A stretch of 64,000 nucleotides of DNA from Agrobacterium tumefaciens (GTDB lineage Bacteria; Pseudomonadota; Alphaproteobacteria; Rhizobiales; Rhizobiaceae), in contig NZ_CP039888.1 in assembly GCF_005221325.1 (NCBI RefSeq), forward strand, positions 186,001 to 250,000, written 5' to 3'. This document shows positions 8,004 to 16,423 of this stretch, one piece after another. The notes under the pieces were generated by a model, which saw only the letters and a program-made list of their open reading frames with translations, was not told the origin of the DNA and searched no databases. Every line of letters starts with the position of its first letter. Position 1 is the first letter of the stretch. The translations under genes and the position numbers were made by a program.

Positions 8004-8051
8004 GTTAACGGGGTTAACGGCGTTAACGCATGGGTTAACGGACGGGTTAAC
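8004..8051. repeat. five GTTAAC repeats, candidate terminase-binding (cosB/pac) sites
   Basis: GTTAAC occurs at 8004, 8013, 8022, 8034 and 8046, four copies preceded by G or GG and all followed by G, with spacings of 9, 9, 12 and 12 bases. The array ends one base before the likely ATG of the small terminase gene. Small terminases recognise short iterated sites close to their own gene (lambda gpNu1 on cosB R sites), which makes this the best functional guess. The spacings are multiples of three, so translation through the repeats from an upstream start is also possible. Confidence 0.5.
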
Positions 8052-8052
8052 G

Positions 8053-8658
8053 ATGAGCGATGTGATGTGGTCCATCGCGCAGATTGCTGCGCGGGACGGT
8101 GTTTCAAAGGCTGCTGTCTCCAAGACAGTCAAGAAATTATCGGAAGATCGACCGGATACACCAATCAAGCGCGGAGGGCAGGGTCAGGTGCTCGCGGTAT
8201 CGCTTGCGCACTACGACCATTACCGCCAGCGCTTCGTCAACCCTGCCAAGGCTTACGCGCCCTTGCGGTTGCCAGATGAGCCGTCAGGACCGCGCACTGA
8301 TGCGGAATTGCCGGTGCGGAACGAGGATAGTTTCGAGGAAGCCAAACGGCAGAACGAATGGCTGAAGCTTGGCCGCGAGAAAATCCGCCATCAGGAAGAT
8401 TGCGACGAACTGCTTCGCAAGGACAAGGTCATCGAGGGCGTGACCAAAGCCGGCGGTGAAATTCTGGCGATCATCAAACGGTTGCCGAACAGGGCCGACG
8501 CGCTGGCCTTGGCGGTTTCCAAGGAGGGTGTGCACGGTGTCCGATCCCTTCTTCGGCAGATCGCATTCGAGATGAGCAACGATATTGCCGACAAGTTGGA
8601 GCAGATTGCTGAAAAATCGCCTGAGAGCGACCCGTTAATTGAGGACGAAGACGCGTGA
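8053..8658 (+). CDS. terminase small subunit-like helix-turn-helix protein
   Basis: The N-terminus (residues about 5-30) is a clear helix-turn-helix: SIAQIAARDGVSKAAVSKTV. A helical, charged C-terminal half (about 95-195) may form the oligomer and contact the large subunit. It ends by overlapping the start of the large terminase gene (GTGA), the usual gene order for the DNA-recognition and ATPase subunits of a packaging motor. I chose ATG 8053 because the HTH begins a few residues later; it has no strong ribosome-binding site. ATG 7906, preceded by a purine-rich stretch, would give a 250-aa protein reading through the GTTAAC repeats. Length 201 aa with the chosen start. Confidence 0.65.
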   Translation: MSDVMWSIAQIAARDGVSKAAVSKTVKKLSEDRPDTPIKRGGQGQVLAVSLAHYDHYRQRFVNPAKAYAPLRLPDEPSGPRTDAELPVRNEDSFEEAKRQNEWLKLGREKIRHQEDCDELLRKDKVIEGVTKAGGEILAIIKRLPNRADALALAVSKEGVHGVRSLLRQIAFEMSNDIADKLEQIAEKSPESDPLIEDEDA

Positions 8659-10640
8659 CTGTTCATCCGGGTGGTATACGAGCGGTCTCATCCGCCCTTG
8701 CGCGTGCCATCAGGCTACAGCCCCCTGTCCCATTCGACAAATGGCTAGCGAAAAACATCGTGCTGGTCGATGGGCCGAAGAAGGGCGAACTCTGGTCTGC
8801 GGAAGACGCTCCTTACCTGGTCGAGATCGCGCAGTGTCTTAGTCAGGAGCATCCCTGCACGGAAGTCACGGTTCGTAAATCACAGCAGACCGGCGTTTCC
8901 ATCCTCGCTCTTGCTTGGATGCTCTATATCGCCGAGAACTGCCCGGATAATTCGATTTACGGCGTGCCCGGTCTTGATGCCTTGCAGGATATCAACTCTG
9001 GTAAGCTTCAGCCTTTGATTGATGCGTGGCAGCGGCACACGAAAAAGCAGGTTATTCAGCCGACGACCAGCCGCTCTGGTGTCGGTTCGACCACTTACGA
9101 AAAGAAGTTTCCGGGCGGAACACTCTATCTCGCTAACGCCAACACCGTCATGGACCTTTCGGCCAAAACGACGCGCTTCGGCGTGAAAGACGAAGTGTCG
9201 AAATGGCAGGCTTTGCCGAATGGTGCCGACCCGGAGAATCTTTTCTTTGGACGTTTCACGGCGTTTCGTCGCCAGAAGACTTACAAAATTTTTGGCCTTT
9301 CAACGCCAGAGCTCGATAGTGGCCATACTCTTGGTGAAGGGCCGGGGCATTGCCGGATAGATCGTGATTTTCGCCGGTCGGATCAGCGGTGGTGGTATAT
9401 CCGTTGCCCGGAGTGCGGAAAGGAACAGGTTCAGAGAGACGCATATCTCCTGATCGACAAGCTTCACTTGCATAAAACCGTCATGCAGTGCCAGCACTGT
9501 GAGCATCATATTTCGGAGATGGAGCGCGTTGTCGCTGTGCGCGAAGGTCGATACATCCCGACCTTTACTGGCCCAGACAGGCATCCCGGCTTTCATGTCG
9601 ATGCCTTCATGTCGTTGATGATGTCGTATGGCGACATTGCTGAAGACAAACTCAAGTGTGAGGGCAAGGGCGAGGCCGGCGCGAAGGACTATAGCAACCT
9701 GATCTGCGGTTTACCGTATCAGATGAAGGGTAATGCTCCTGACCATAAGCGACTTATGGAGCGCCGGGAAAATTACCTTGCAGGCACAATCCCCGCCGGT
9801 GGATTGCTATTCGTCGCTGGCGCGGACGTCCAGTCTTACGGCATTTACTGCGAGGGCGTTGTCTTCGCAGAAGATCGGCAGAGCTGGAATGTTTTCGCTG
9901 AGTTCTTCGAGGGTGCGACCGATAATCCGCAAGCCGGTGCGTGGCTCTTACTCGAAGAATTCTGCGAGCAGGAGTTTCCGGATAGCCATGGTGTTTTGCG
10001 CAAGGTCGAAGCGTTGGCTGTCGACAGTGGGTATCGGCCTACTCAGGTGCTCGAATGGTGCCGGCGGCGTCCGAACGCGTATGCGATCAAAGGCATGCCA
10101 GGACGCGGCGTCGCTGCGATCAGCCCACCGGTGCGCAAATCGGTAAACAAGCGCGGCAAACGCAAGCGGCACGGCTCGGCTATGTCATGGCCGGTTGGCA
10201 CATGGGCGCTGAAAGCGGAGTTCTACGGGAACCTTCACAAGACTGGTTTGCGTTCGGGCGAAGCGACAGATCCTCCAGGCTATTGCCATTTCCATATGGA
10301 ACTGGGCGAGGAGTATTTTCAGCAGCTGACTGCGGAATACTTCAGCCAGAAGATGGTGAAGGGCAAACTGCACGAAGAGTGGATGCCCCGTCGCGAGCAT
10401 AACCACTTCCTCGATTGCCGCATCTACGCGATGGCGATGGCCGAGCATCTCGGTATTTCTCGCCTGACGAAAAGCCAGTGGGCTGCGCTGCGCGCGAAAC
10501 ATGAACCGGCGACACCCGTCGATCTCCTGTCGCCGGAAAGCCAGCAAGTGGCAGAGAGGGTATCGCCGGAGGAAGCTCCGGTAGCGCCGTCTCCGCCAGT
10601 AAAGAAGCCAGCAGAAAACAGGTGGGCGAAAAGACGATGA
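8655..10640 (+). CDS. phage terminase large subunit (gpA family)
   Basis: The order and motifs match the lambda gpA packaging ATPase-nuclease. An N-terminal ATPase has a modified Walker A, RKSQQTGVS, near residue 74. A zinc-ribbon-like pair CPEC/CQHC lies at about 252-282, and a nuclease-type C-terminal half includes VAGADVQ (about 393) and EALAVDSGY (about 451). It cuts concatemeric DNA at cos and drives it into the prohead. The start is GTG, overlapping the small-subunit stop; length 661 aa is typical. The portal gene follows with an ATGA overlap. Confidence 0.92.
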   Translation: MTVHPGGIRAVSSALARAIRLQPPVPFDKWLAKNIVLVDGPKKGELWSAEDAPYLVEIAQCLSQEHPCTEVTVRKSQQTGVSILALAWMLYIAENCPDNSIYGVPGLDALQDINSGKLQPLIDAWQRHTKKQVIQPTTSRSGVGSTTYEKKFPGGTLYLANANTVMDLSAKTTRFGVKDEVSKWQALPNGADPENLFFGRFTAFRRQKTYKIFGLSTPELDSGHTLGEGPGHCRIDRDFRRSDQRWWYIRCPECGKEQVQRDAYLLIDKLHLHKTVMQCQHCEHHISEMERVVAVREGRYIPTFTGPDRHPGFHVDAFMSLMMSYGDIAEDKLKCEGKGEAGAKDYSNLICGLPYQMKGNAPDHKRLMERRENYLAGTIPAGGLLFVAGADVQSYGIYCEGVVFAEDRQSWNVFAEFFEGATDNPQAGAWLLLEEFCEQEFPDSHGVLRKVEALAVDSGYRPTQVLEWCRRRPNAYAIKGMPGRGVAAISPPVRKSVNKRGKRKRHGSAMSWPVGTWALKAEFYGNLHKTGLRSGEATDPPGYCHFHMELGEEYFQQLTAEYFSQKMVKGKLHEEWMPRREHNHFLDCRIYAMAMAEHLGISRLTKSQWAALRAKHEPATPVDLLSPESQQVAERVSPEEAPVAPSPPVKKPAENRWAKRR

Positions 10641-12253
10641 CGGAAAAGATGCGGGTGCGGGTTAAGGCTGGCAGTGTTTCTGTTCCTGCCGGAAATCCGT
10701 CCCAGCATCGGAGCCGGTCTGCATATCTTCGGGATACGCAGTCCGGCGTCATCAAGGCGCGTCCCGCGTCACTGCGGGAACATCGCGATGAAATCCGCCG
10801 GGTCTGGGTTCGCGCGGCCGGTCTCGCCATGGACATGCTGCAAAACTCTGGTCGGCTGCGCGGCGCCGCCGACCAGATCCTTGCTGATACCGTTGGTGTG
10901 GAGCTTCAGTTGAATCCTCGACCGGATCTCTCTCGGTTCGGTTATTCGGCGGCTGAAGCTGTCGAATGGACACGGGTCGTCAAAGCGCGGTGGAAAATCT
11001 ATGCGTGGAACCCTCTGGAGTGCGATTTCCGCGGCAAGCTGACCAATCCGCAACAGACAGACGTTGGCCTAAGAAACTGGTTGGCATTCGGTGAGAGTGT
11101 TGGGGTTGTCTCCTATCTTCCGCAGCGGGAGAGATTGCCGGGAACCAGGACAGGGACGAAATTCCTTCTTCTGTCGCCGTCGCGGCTGGTGCAGGACACG
11201 AACGAGTTTGAAGGGCTCTATCAGGGTGTTGTCCATGATGCGTATGGACGGCCAACGCATTATCGCTTTGAGGAAAAGCGGGCGGGGATAACCCAAAAGG
11301 TCGACTTTGTTGCTCGCGATGCTGAAGGCCGCCAGCTGGTCATGCATGCCTTTGATCCATTCGGGGCAGATGACGTTCGCGGGCTATCACCGTTGGCGCC
11401 AACGTTTCGCAAGTATCTAATGGCGGAAAACACAGATGACGCTACGGCCCAGATCCGGTTTCTCCAGACGATCTATTCTGCGGTTCTGAAAAGTGACCGG
11501 CCGAGTGCCGAGGCTTTCGAAGCGCTGGAGAGCATGAAGGAAAGTGGCGCAGAAGGAGTTGATGAGATTGCGTCGGATTTTGTGCACTACTTCAAAGCTC
11601 AGCTGGATCGCGCTGCTGAATCGGAATTGAGGATTGGCGCCGGCGCCGGTGTTTCGCATCTTGCTCCCGGAGAAGACCTGGAGTTCAAGTCGATTACGGC
11701 CCCCGGGGCTGATTTCCCGGACTTCATGGCGTCGTTGCATCGCGAGACGGCAAGAGCGCTCGGTATATCCTACGGCGGGTACACGCTGGACTATACCAAA
11801 GCGACTTACGCCAGCACGAACATGGAAAACTCTGCGCTCTGGCCGATTGCACAGCGCCGGACTGACCGCATCGCGTCGCCGCACGTCCTTGTGCCTTACG
11901 CCAGTTGGCTTGATGAGCAGATCGGCGAAGGACTAATCGAGTTCAAGGGTGGCTACGAGGCTTTCAGTGCCAATCGCGACGCTGTCCTTTGGGCGGTCTG
12001 TCAAGGACCTTCAAAGCCTACCGCAGATGATCTGAAGCGTGCGAACGCGGCAAGTGAGCGCATCGCCAACGGTACCGGCATGCTGGAGCGTGAGTGTGCC
12101 GAGAACGGGGACGATCCGGAAGAAGTCTTCGAAAGCCGAGTTCTCTGGCATAATCGCTACATATCAGCCGGTCTGCCTTCACCTTTCGAACGGGGGTACG
12201 GCGGAAAACCATCATCGAGCGAAGACGAGCAGAAAGAAACGGTGACCGCATGA
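10637..12253 (+). CDS. phage portal protein (lambda gpB family)
   Basis: The protein (538 aa) has the course of lambda-family portals: a basic N-terminus, AAGLAMDMLQNSGRLRGAADQ, and the segments PRGLSPLAPT-like (DDVRGLSPLAPTFRKY) and YASTNMENSALWPI. It forms the dodecameric ring through which DNA enters the head. ATG 10637 overlaps the terminase stop; a GTG at 10622 would add five residues but lies inside the terminase gene. The C-terminus overlaps the next small gene. No frameshift is seen. Confidence 0.9.
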   Translation: MTEKMRVRVKAGSVSVPAGNPSQHRSRSAYLRDTQSGVIKARPASLREHRDEIRRVWVRAAGLAMDMLQNSGRLRGAADQILADTVGVELQLNPRPDLSRFGYSAAEAVEWTRVVKARWKIYAWNPLECDFRGKLTNPQQTDVGLRNWLAFGESVGVVSYLPQRERLPGTRTGTKFLLLSPSRLVQDTNEFEGLYQGVVHDAYGRPTHYRFEEKRAGITQKVDFVARDAEGRQLVMHAFDPFGADDVRGLSPLAPTFRKYLMAENTDDATAQIRFLQTIYSAVLKSDRPSAEAFEALESMKESGAEGVDEIASDFVHYFKAQLDRAAESELRIGAGAGVSHLAPGEDLEFKSITAPGADFPDFMASLHRETARALGISYGGYTLDYTKATYASTNMENSALWPIAQRRTDRIASPHVLVPYASWLDEQIGEGLIEFKGGYEAFSANRDAVLWAVCQGPSKPTADDLKRANAASERIANGTGMLERECAENGDDPEEVFESRVLWHNRYISAGLPSPFERGYGGKPSSSEDEQKETVTA

Positions 12254-12516
12254 CGACGATCATCATCGGCGGTTTGCCTGTCGATCCCGAGGATCCTTGC
12301 GCGATGTATGCGGCTCTAGCGGCCGCGAAAGCAAAGCGGCTTGCCGGGGAGCAGGTTGAGGAAAGTGAAATTCGCTCTCCCGTGATGCAGCAGCGCATCA
12401 AGGTCGCCTCGAGCAGCATCGCAGACATCGACAAGGAACTCGTTCGCCTGCAGGCGGCTTGCCAAGCCAAAACGACAGGTTGCCGTCCTGCACGGCGCTG
12501 GAATTTGAGATTTTGA
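12250..12516 (+). CDS. gpW-like head-tail joining protein
   Basis: An 88-aa protein whose ATG overlaps the portal stop. Its centre (about residues 18-70) reads like lambda gpW: an Ala-rich helix (MYAALAAAKAKRLAG), a short strand and a helix IADIDKELVRLQAA. gpW plugs the portal channel and prepares the head for tail joining. In lambda, W lies before the portal gene; here it lies after, which is common in related prophages. The extra N-terminal strand and C-terminal tail leave some doubt. Confidence 0.6.
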   Translation: MTTIIIGGLPVDPEDPCAMYAALAAAKAKRLAGEQVEESEIRSPVMQQRIKVASSSIADIDKELVRLQAACQAKTTGCRPARRWNLRF

Positions 12517-12558
12517 AAGACCGGCGCCAATAAGTCGCCCTCTCAAAGGAAAATCATC

Positions 12559-13611
12559 ATGGCCGTTCTCGTTAATGGCGAACTCGTCTTGTACGGGTTT
12601 GTTGGCGATAACTATTGGGACATGGGCTTTACAGCCCGTGAAGTCATAGAAGCTTTGGCGGAGGTTGGGCGGGAAGCCGATATCACCGTCCGGCTCAACT
12701 CAGGTGGTGGATATACCGACGACGGTGTCTCCATCTTTAACGCCCTGAAAACCCACAAGGGCAAAGTCACCGTTATTGTCGACGCGGTTGCCTTCTCCAG
12801 CGCATCTTTGATCGCCATGGCCGGTGAGGAACGCATCATGCGCAAGGGTGCAATGATGATGATCCACGATCCATCCGGCGGTGTCTGGGGCACCGCGCAG
12901 GATATGGAGAGTTACACCAAGTTTCTTCAAAAGCAGGCCGAAAGCATGGCCGGCATCTATGCCGACGTTACCGGCGAAGATGCTGATGACATTCGCGAGG
13001 AAATGAAAGCCGAGCTTTGGTTGACCGCCGAAGAGGCTGTCGAGCGTGGCTTCGCAACTTCCGTCGCCGATACAAAGAGTAAGGCCGTAGCAGCCCACGA
13101 TTACCGCGTGTACTCGCAGGCGCCAGAACGGCTTGTTGCCATGGCAACCAAGAAAAACTGGTCTCACGATGAGGCCAGACCAAAGGCCATGGCGTCCGCC
13201 ACGGCACCCAACCGTCAACCCGAAAAGGATCCTGAAATGACGGAAAAGCCCAAGGCGGACGATAAAGCCGCCGATATCGAAGCCGCCAAGGCTGAGGCCG
13301 GTAAAGTTGCTGTCGCGGCCTATCAGACGCGCCGCAAGAATGTGATGGCGCTGGAAGAAGCGAAGGGCCGTGAAGCACTTGCTGAAACCCTGATCGACAC
13401 AGGCCTGACCGAAGACGCGATCAAGGGTGCACTCGCTGCGGCTCCGAAAGCCGTCGCTGCGCAGCCCGGTGGCAAGCCGCAGGCCTCCGCCTATGAGCAG
13501 CAGCGCGTAGCAGCTGCAAATCTCGCCCAGCCCGATGGCGGTAAATCGACCGACGCGGACACCCGTGCAGTCATGCGCGCATCGGTCGATCGTCTCAACA
13601 AGCGCCGGTAA
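12559..13611 (+). CDS. prohead protease, S14/S49 ClpP-like (gpC family) with scaffold tail
   Basis: Residues about 1-190 form a ClpP-like serine protease: the substrate strand RLNSGGGYTDDG (about 47-58), a nucleophile serine in AFSSASLIAMAG (about 78-89), and the histidine in MMIHDPSGG (about 103). The C-terminal 125 residues are Ala/Lys/Glu-rich and scaffold-like. The protease matures the prohead and probably removes the scaffold. A ribosome-binding site is present (aaagga, upstream of ATG 12559). The lambda C gene has the same two-part design with a nested scaffold gene. Length 350 aa. Confidence 0.88.
   Translation: MAVLVNGELVLYGFVGDNYWDMGFTAREVIEALAEVGREADITVRLNSGGGYTDDGVSIFNALKTHKGKVTVIVDAVAFSSASLIAMAGEERIMRKGAMMMIHDPSGGVWGTAQDMESYTKFLQKQAESMAGIYADVTGEDADDIREEMKAELWLTAEEAVERGFATSVADTKSKAVAAHDYRVYSQAPERLVAMATKKNWSHDEARPKAMASATAPNRQPEKDPEMTEKPKADDKAADIEAAKAEAGKVAVAAYQTRRKNVMALEEAKGREALAETLIDTGLTEDAIKGALAAAPKAVAAQPGGKPQASAYEQQRVAAANLAQPDGGKSTDADTRAVMRASVDRLNKRR
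13237..13611 (+). CDS. nested in-frame scaffolding protein (Nu3-like)
   Basis: Inside the protease gene, an in-frame ATG at 13237 (residue 227) has a well-placed ribosome-binding site, AGGA seven bases upstream. Translation from it gives 124 residues, rich in Ala, Lys, Asp and Glu and predicted helical, as expected for a head scaffold. Lambda makes its scaffold Nu3 by the same internal start within gene C. No other scaffold gene lies between protease and capsid, which supports the idea. It remains an inference from position and start signals. Confidence 0.55.
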   Translation: MTEKPKADDKAADIEAAKAEAGKVAVAAYQTRRKNVMALEEAKGREALAETLIDTGLTEDAIKGALAAAPKAVAAQPGGKPQASAYEQQRVAAANLAQPDGGKSTDADTRAVMRASVDRLNKRR

Positions 13612-13626
13612 CAGGAGGTCGCTTCC

Positions 13627-13998
13627 ATGGTTGTTCTTACGGAAAACCTGCGCCGCACGGCGCACTACATCGTCTCGGAGGCCAACGGCTTCCGGTCTCG
13701 CGAAACTGGCATTATCGCTTCAGGGAGCGGCAAAGTCGAACCTGGTGCTGTTCTGGGTCGCATTACCGCCTCCAAAAAGCTTGTGCCTATCGCACCTGCT
13801 GCCGCTGACGGCTCTCAAAACGCCGCCGCTATCCTGTTCGAGGGGTGCGATGCGGCCGCGGCGGATGTTCGCCGCACGATAACCGCACGCGACACCGAGG
13901 TACAGGCCGCCGTTCTGGTCTGGCCTGCCGGCACCACAGACGCCCAGAAAACCGCCGCGCTCGCCCAGCTTGCCGCGCTCGGCATCGCAGCCCGATAA
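13627..13998 (+). CDS. head decoration protein (gpD family)
   Basis: A 123-aa protein between protease and major capsid genes, the position of lambda gpD. The sequence has the gpD-like features of a disordered N-terminus, a Gly/Ala-rich beta core (GKVEPGAVLGRIT) and a C-terminal conserved stretch about uptake of values and step changes (ILFEGCDA, RDTEVQAAVLVWP). gpD trimers stabilise the expanded capsid. A strong aggagg precedes ATG 13627. Cysteine in the core is unusual but harmless. Confidence 0.82.
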   Translation: MVVLTENLRRTAHYIVSEANGFRSRETGIIASGSGKVEPGAVLGRITASKKLVPIAPAAADGSQNAAAILFEGCDAAAADVRRTITARDTEVQAAVLVWPAGTTDAQKTAALAQLAALGIAAR

Positions 13999-14011
13999 GG
14001 AGGGGCGACCA

Positions 14012-15040
14012 ATGGCACTTGTTGCAGATATTTTTGGCCAGAACGCATGGGGCGTTATCGAGGTACAGGAAGAGATCGTCGAGCGGGTCGATTTCAAGCC
14101 CCAGCTTCTCGGCAGCCTCAACCTCTTTTCCTCGATCTATTCACGCTCGCGCATGATTGGCATCGTCGATCGGAACGGGGCCATGACCCTGATCCCGACC
14201 TCGCCGAACGGTGCCCCTCCGGAAGAACTCATTCCTAAGGGCGCAAAGGTTCGAACAATGGAGGCAGTTCGCCTGGCAAAGGGATCGACCGTGTATGCGA
14301 TCGAACTCGCCGGCGTTGCGGCCCTGCCGTTCGAAGACCAGACCAAGGAGGTGGTAGACGAAATCACCGACCGCACAGGCCAGATCAAGGATGATCTTGA
14401 ACTGACGTGGGAACATATGCGTTTCGGCGCTATTCAGGGTAAGGTTCTCGATGCCGACGGTACAACGGTTCTTGTCGACTGGTACAATTTCTGGGGCATT
14501 GCCGAGCCTGCGGAGATCGACTTCGAGCTCGATGATCCCGCGACCGACGTTCGCAAAAAGTGCCGCGACGTCAAACGCGAGATGCAGAAAAACGCCAAAG
14601 GCGTCTGGACCCCGAACACCAAAGTCGGCTCGCTTGTCGGCGATACCTTCTTCGATTCTCTGGTCAACCACCCGAGCATCAAGGAAACGAAGCTCGGTAC
14701 CGATCGTGCTCCGACCCTGGAGAATATTGAAGGTTATTCGTCGATCGAGATCGAGGGGATCGTCTTCATCAATTACCAGGGCACGGATGATGAAACCACG
14801 ATCGCCGTTGGTACCGACAAGGCCCGGTTTTTCCCCATCGGTGCACGCGGCGCGTTTCAGGTTGGCTGGGCGCCCGCAAGCGAGTTCAAACCTTATTTGA
14901 ACAAGCGCGGCCAGGAGTTCTATGGGCTCTTGCTTTCGGATGTCTCTGGCCGTGACGAATGGGACCGCATCGAGATTTACAGTTACCCGCTGTTTATATG
15001 CACGCGTCCCGAAATGCTACTGCGCGCGAAAGCCTTCTGA
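14012..15040 (+). CDS. major capsid protein (gpE family)
   Basis: This 342-aa protein has the segments of lambda gpE-type capsids: a start near MALVADIFGQNAWG, an early conserved region with the E-loop, RTGQIKDDLELTWEHMRFGAIQ-like text split here at about 120-140, and a C-terminal SYPLFICTRPEMLLRA motif. It forms the capsid shell. The start ATG 14012 has a strong ribosome-binding site (aaggaggggcg); earlier in-frame starts lie in the decoration gene. It is followed closely by small head-completion genes. Confidence 0.92.
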   Translation: MALVADIFGQNAWGVIEVQEEIVERVDFKPQLLGSLNLFSSIYSRSRMIGIVDRNGAMTLIPTSPNGAPPEELIPKGAKVRTMEAVRLAKGSTVYAIELAGVAALPFEDQTKEVVDEITDRTGQIKDDLELTWEHMRFGAIQGKVLDADGTTVLVDWYNFWGIAEPAEIDFELDDPATDVRKKCRDVKREMQKNAKGVWTPNTKVGSLVGDTFFDSLVNHPSIKETKLGTDRAPTLENIEGYSSIEIEGIVFINYQGTDDETTIAVGTDKARFFPIGARGAFQVGWAPASEFKPYLNKRGQEFYGLLLSDVSGRDEWDRIEIYSYPLFICTRPEMLLRAKAF

Positions 15041-15076
15041 TCGGAGGCCTTCCGCTCACTTTGAGGAGATCATGAC

Positions 15077-15298
15077 ATGCCGCAAAAAGTGGTTACAGAA
15101 GCCGGGTTCTATGCAGGCAAATTCCTGAAACCCGGTCAGTCTTACGATGGTGACGAGGGCGACGAGAGTTCTGTTGACCTCAACACGTTGACGAAGGACG
15201 AATTGATCGCCGAGGCGTCCCGCCTCGGCATTACCGTCTCTTCGAGCAGCACGAAGGCCGACATCGTCGCGGCCATTGCGGCTGGCAACCATGGTTGA
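15077..15298 (+). CDS. small gpFI-like protein with HeH/LEM-type C-terminus
   Basis: A 73-aa protein. Residues about 37-70 (TKDELIAEASRLGITVSS, then KADIVAAIAA) read like a HeH/SAP-type helix-extended loop-helix domain, common at the end of small phage head proteins and of lambda gpFI-type packaging helpers. The gene follows the capsid gene with a gagg ribosome-binding site and overlaps the next gene by eight bases. A role in packaging or head completion is inferred from position. Confidence 0.6.
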   Translation: MPQKVVTEAGFYAGKFLKPGQSYDGDEGDESSVDLNTLTKDELIAEASRLGITVSSSSTKADIVAAIAAGNHG

Positions 15299-15692
15299 TT
15301 GGGAAGCCGCGCGGGCCTTCACGGAAGCCGCCTGCGCGGCAACCTTTGACACCAAGCCCTGCCGCCTCATTGCGAGGCGACCGGGCGCCACCGTCAATCA
15401 TAAGGAAGAAGATGATCCGTCACGCGTGCCGTTCGATTGCATGGCGTCGATCGATCTTGAACCAACGAGCGACATCATCAGACGGTATCCTTCGTCTGAT
15501 CCTCAATCCGGAAACGGACCTGTTTCCTATGACGCCGTCGTGACGGCCCATATTGGTGACTGGCCATGGCTACCCAAAATGGGTGATCAAATCCTGATCA
15601 TCGGAAAACGGTGGCGCGTTGAAGCCGCCCGAAGGGACGGATCAAGCAGACCGGCATGGTTTGTCTCGGAGGTGAGAAATGCTGGCAGCTGA
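15291..15692 (+). CDS. head-tail connector-like protein (gpFII-type position)
   Basis: A 133-aa protein, with the ATG chosen because it directly follows the ribosome-binding region at the end of the previous gene. The second half (GDQILIIGKRWRVEAARRDG) resembles the beta-barrel end of gpFII-like head-tail stoppers, and the position between capsid and tail genes fits. The first half has no clear motif. It overlaps the next gene by 14 bases. Function inferred from context. Confidence 0.5.
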   Translation: MVDWEAARAFTEAACAATFDTKPCRLIARRPGATVNHKEEDDPSRVPFDCMASIDLEPTSDIIRRYPSSDPQSGNGPVSYDAVVTAHIGDWPWLPKMGDQILIIGKRWRVEAARRDGSSRPAWFVSEVRNAGS

Positions 15693-16410
15693 AGCAGTCA
15701 GATTGCTGACGGTGGAACTGTTGCGCCCCACAGGGATACCAGTGGGCGGCAACTTCCCGACGTTGGCAGGTCCTCGGGTTTATGACAGCCGCGGCGCGAC
15801 GCTCACCGAGCTTGATCAAGAGCGCGATTACACGCCAGTCCTTGCTGTCTACACGCACGAGAGTGCGGTCGAAGCGGCTGGCCCCGCCTCTGGGTTCAAC
15901 GACAGTGAAGCTTCCGTCGTTCTCCACGTCGTGGCCGAACTGGCTGTATCCACCAGCGATGGTGTCGGTTCCTCGCCATTCGTCGATGCGATGGCGGACA
16001 CCGATGCAGAAGCGCGGCTTGTCCTTGCCGCATTGGTTGCGCAGGTCCGGCGCGTTCTGCAGTTCAGCGCTGCGGGTGTCGGGTGGCGTCGACTTGTGAA
16101 ACAAGTTCTGCAGGTGGAAGAAAAAACACACGCCATTCCGGAATTCGGTCTCCGGTTTCAGCGGATTTTCTGCACCTTCAAGCTTGCCGTAAGCGACGAT
16201 GACTTTGATATGTCGCGTCCAGGCCTGCCTGACCCGCTAGGTTCTGTCGCCGCCGATCTCCCTGAGGGGAGTTATGCAAAGGCGAAACTCGCGGAGCTCG
16301 CCTCTCATTTTGCCGCCGAAAACCCTGATCAGCTTCGCATCATCCGAGGTGTAGCATCCGGGCCCGGCGGCGTATCGCTTCCAATCGGTCAAGACGACCT
16401 GATCCCCTGA
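15679..16410 (+). CDS. hypothetical phage protein, possibly tail terminator
   Basis: A 243-aa protein between connector and sheath genes, where contractile-tail phages usually keep tail-terminator or tail-completion genes. It contains beta-rich text in the first half (YTPVLAVYTHES, ASVVLHVVAELAV) and a long helical region further on, consistent with such a protein but not diagnostic. It overlaps its upstream neighbour by 14 bases. I do not recognise the family. Confidence 0.45.
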   Translation: MLAAEAVRLLTVELLRPTGIPVGGNFPTLAGPRVYDSRGATLTELDQERDYTPVLAVYTHESAVEAAGPASGFNDSEASVVLHVVAELAVSTSDGVGSSPFVDAMADTDAEARLVLAALVAQVRRVLQFSAAGVGWRRLVKQVLQVEEKTHAIPEFGLRFQRIFCTFKLAVSDDDFDMSRPGLPDPLGSVAADLPEGSYAKAKLAELASHFAAENPDQLRIIRGVASGPGGVSLPIGQDDLIP

Positions 16411-16423
16411 TCGGAGATTATTC

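Larger units (their letters stand above)
7577..8052 (+). other. early/late junction without a convincing gene; candidate cos region
   Basis: No reading frame here has both a good start and protein-like composition. The stretch contains the terminator at 7706-7730, a 7-bp inverted repeat (TTGTAGG / CCTACAA, 7734-7763), GC-rich blocks around 7880-7970 and the GTTAAC repeats at 8004-8051. In lambda-like phages the cohesive-end site lies at this position, just ahead of the small terminase gene. The exact cut site cannot be read from one sequence. Confidence 0.4.

Noticed and set aside
8004..8051. repABC-type parS or plasmid partition site
   Set aside because: The repeats do not match the spacing of the 16-bp RepB palindrome (one base short in the only candidate), and no repABC genes are present.
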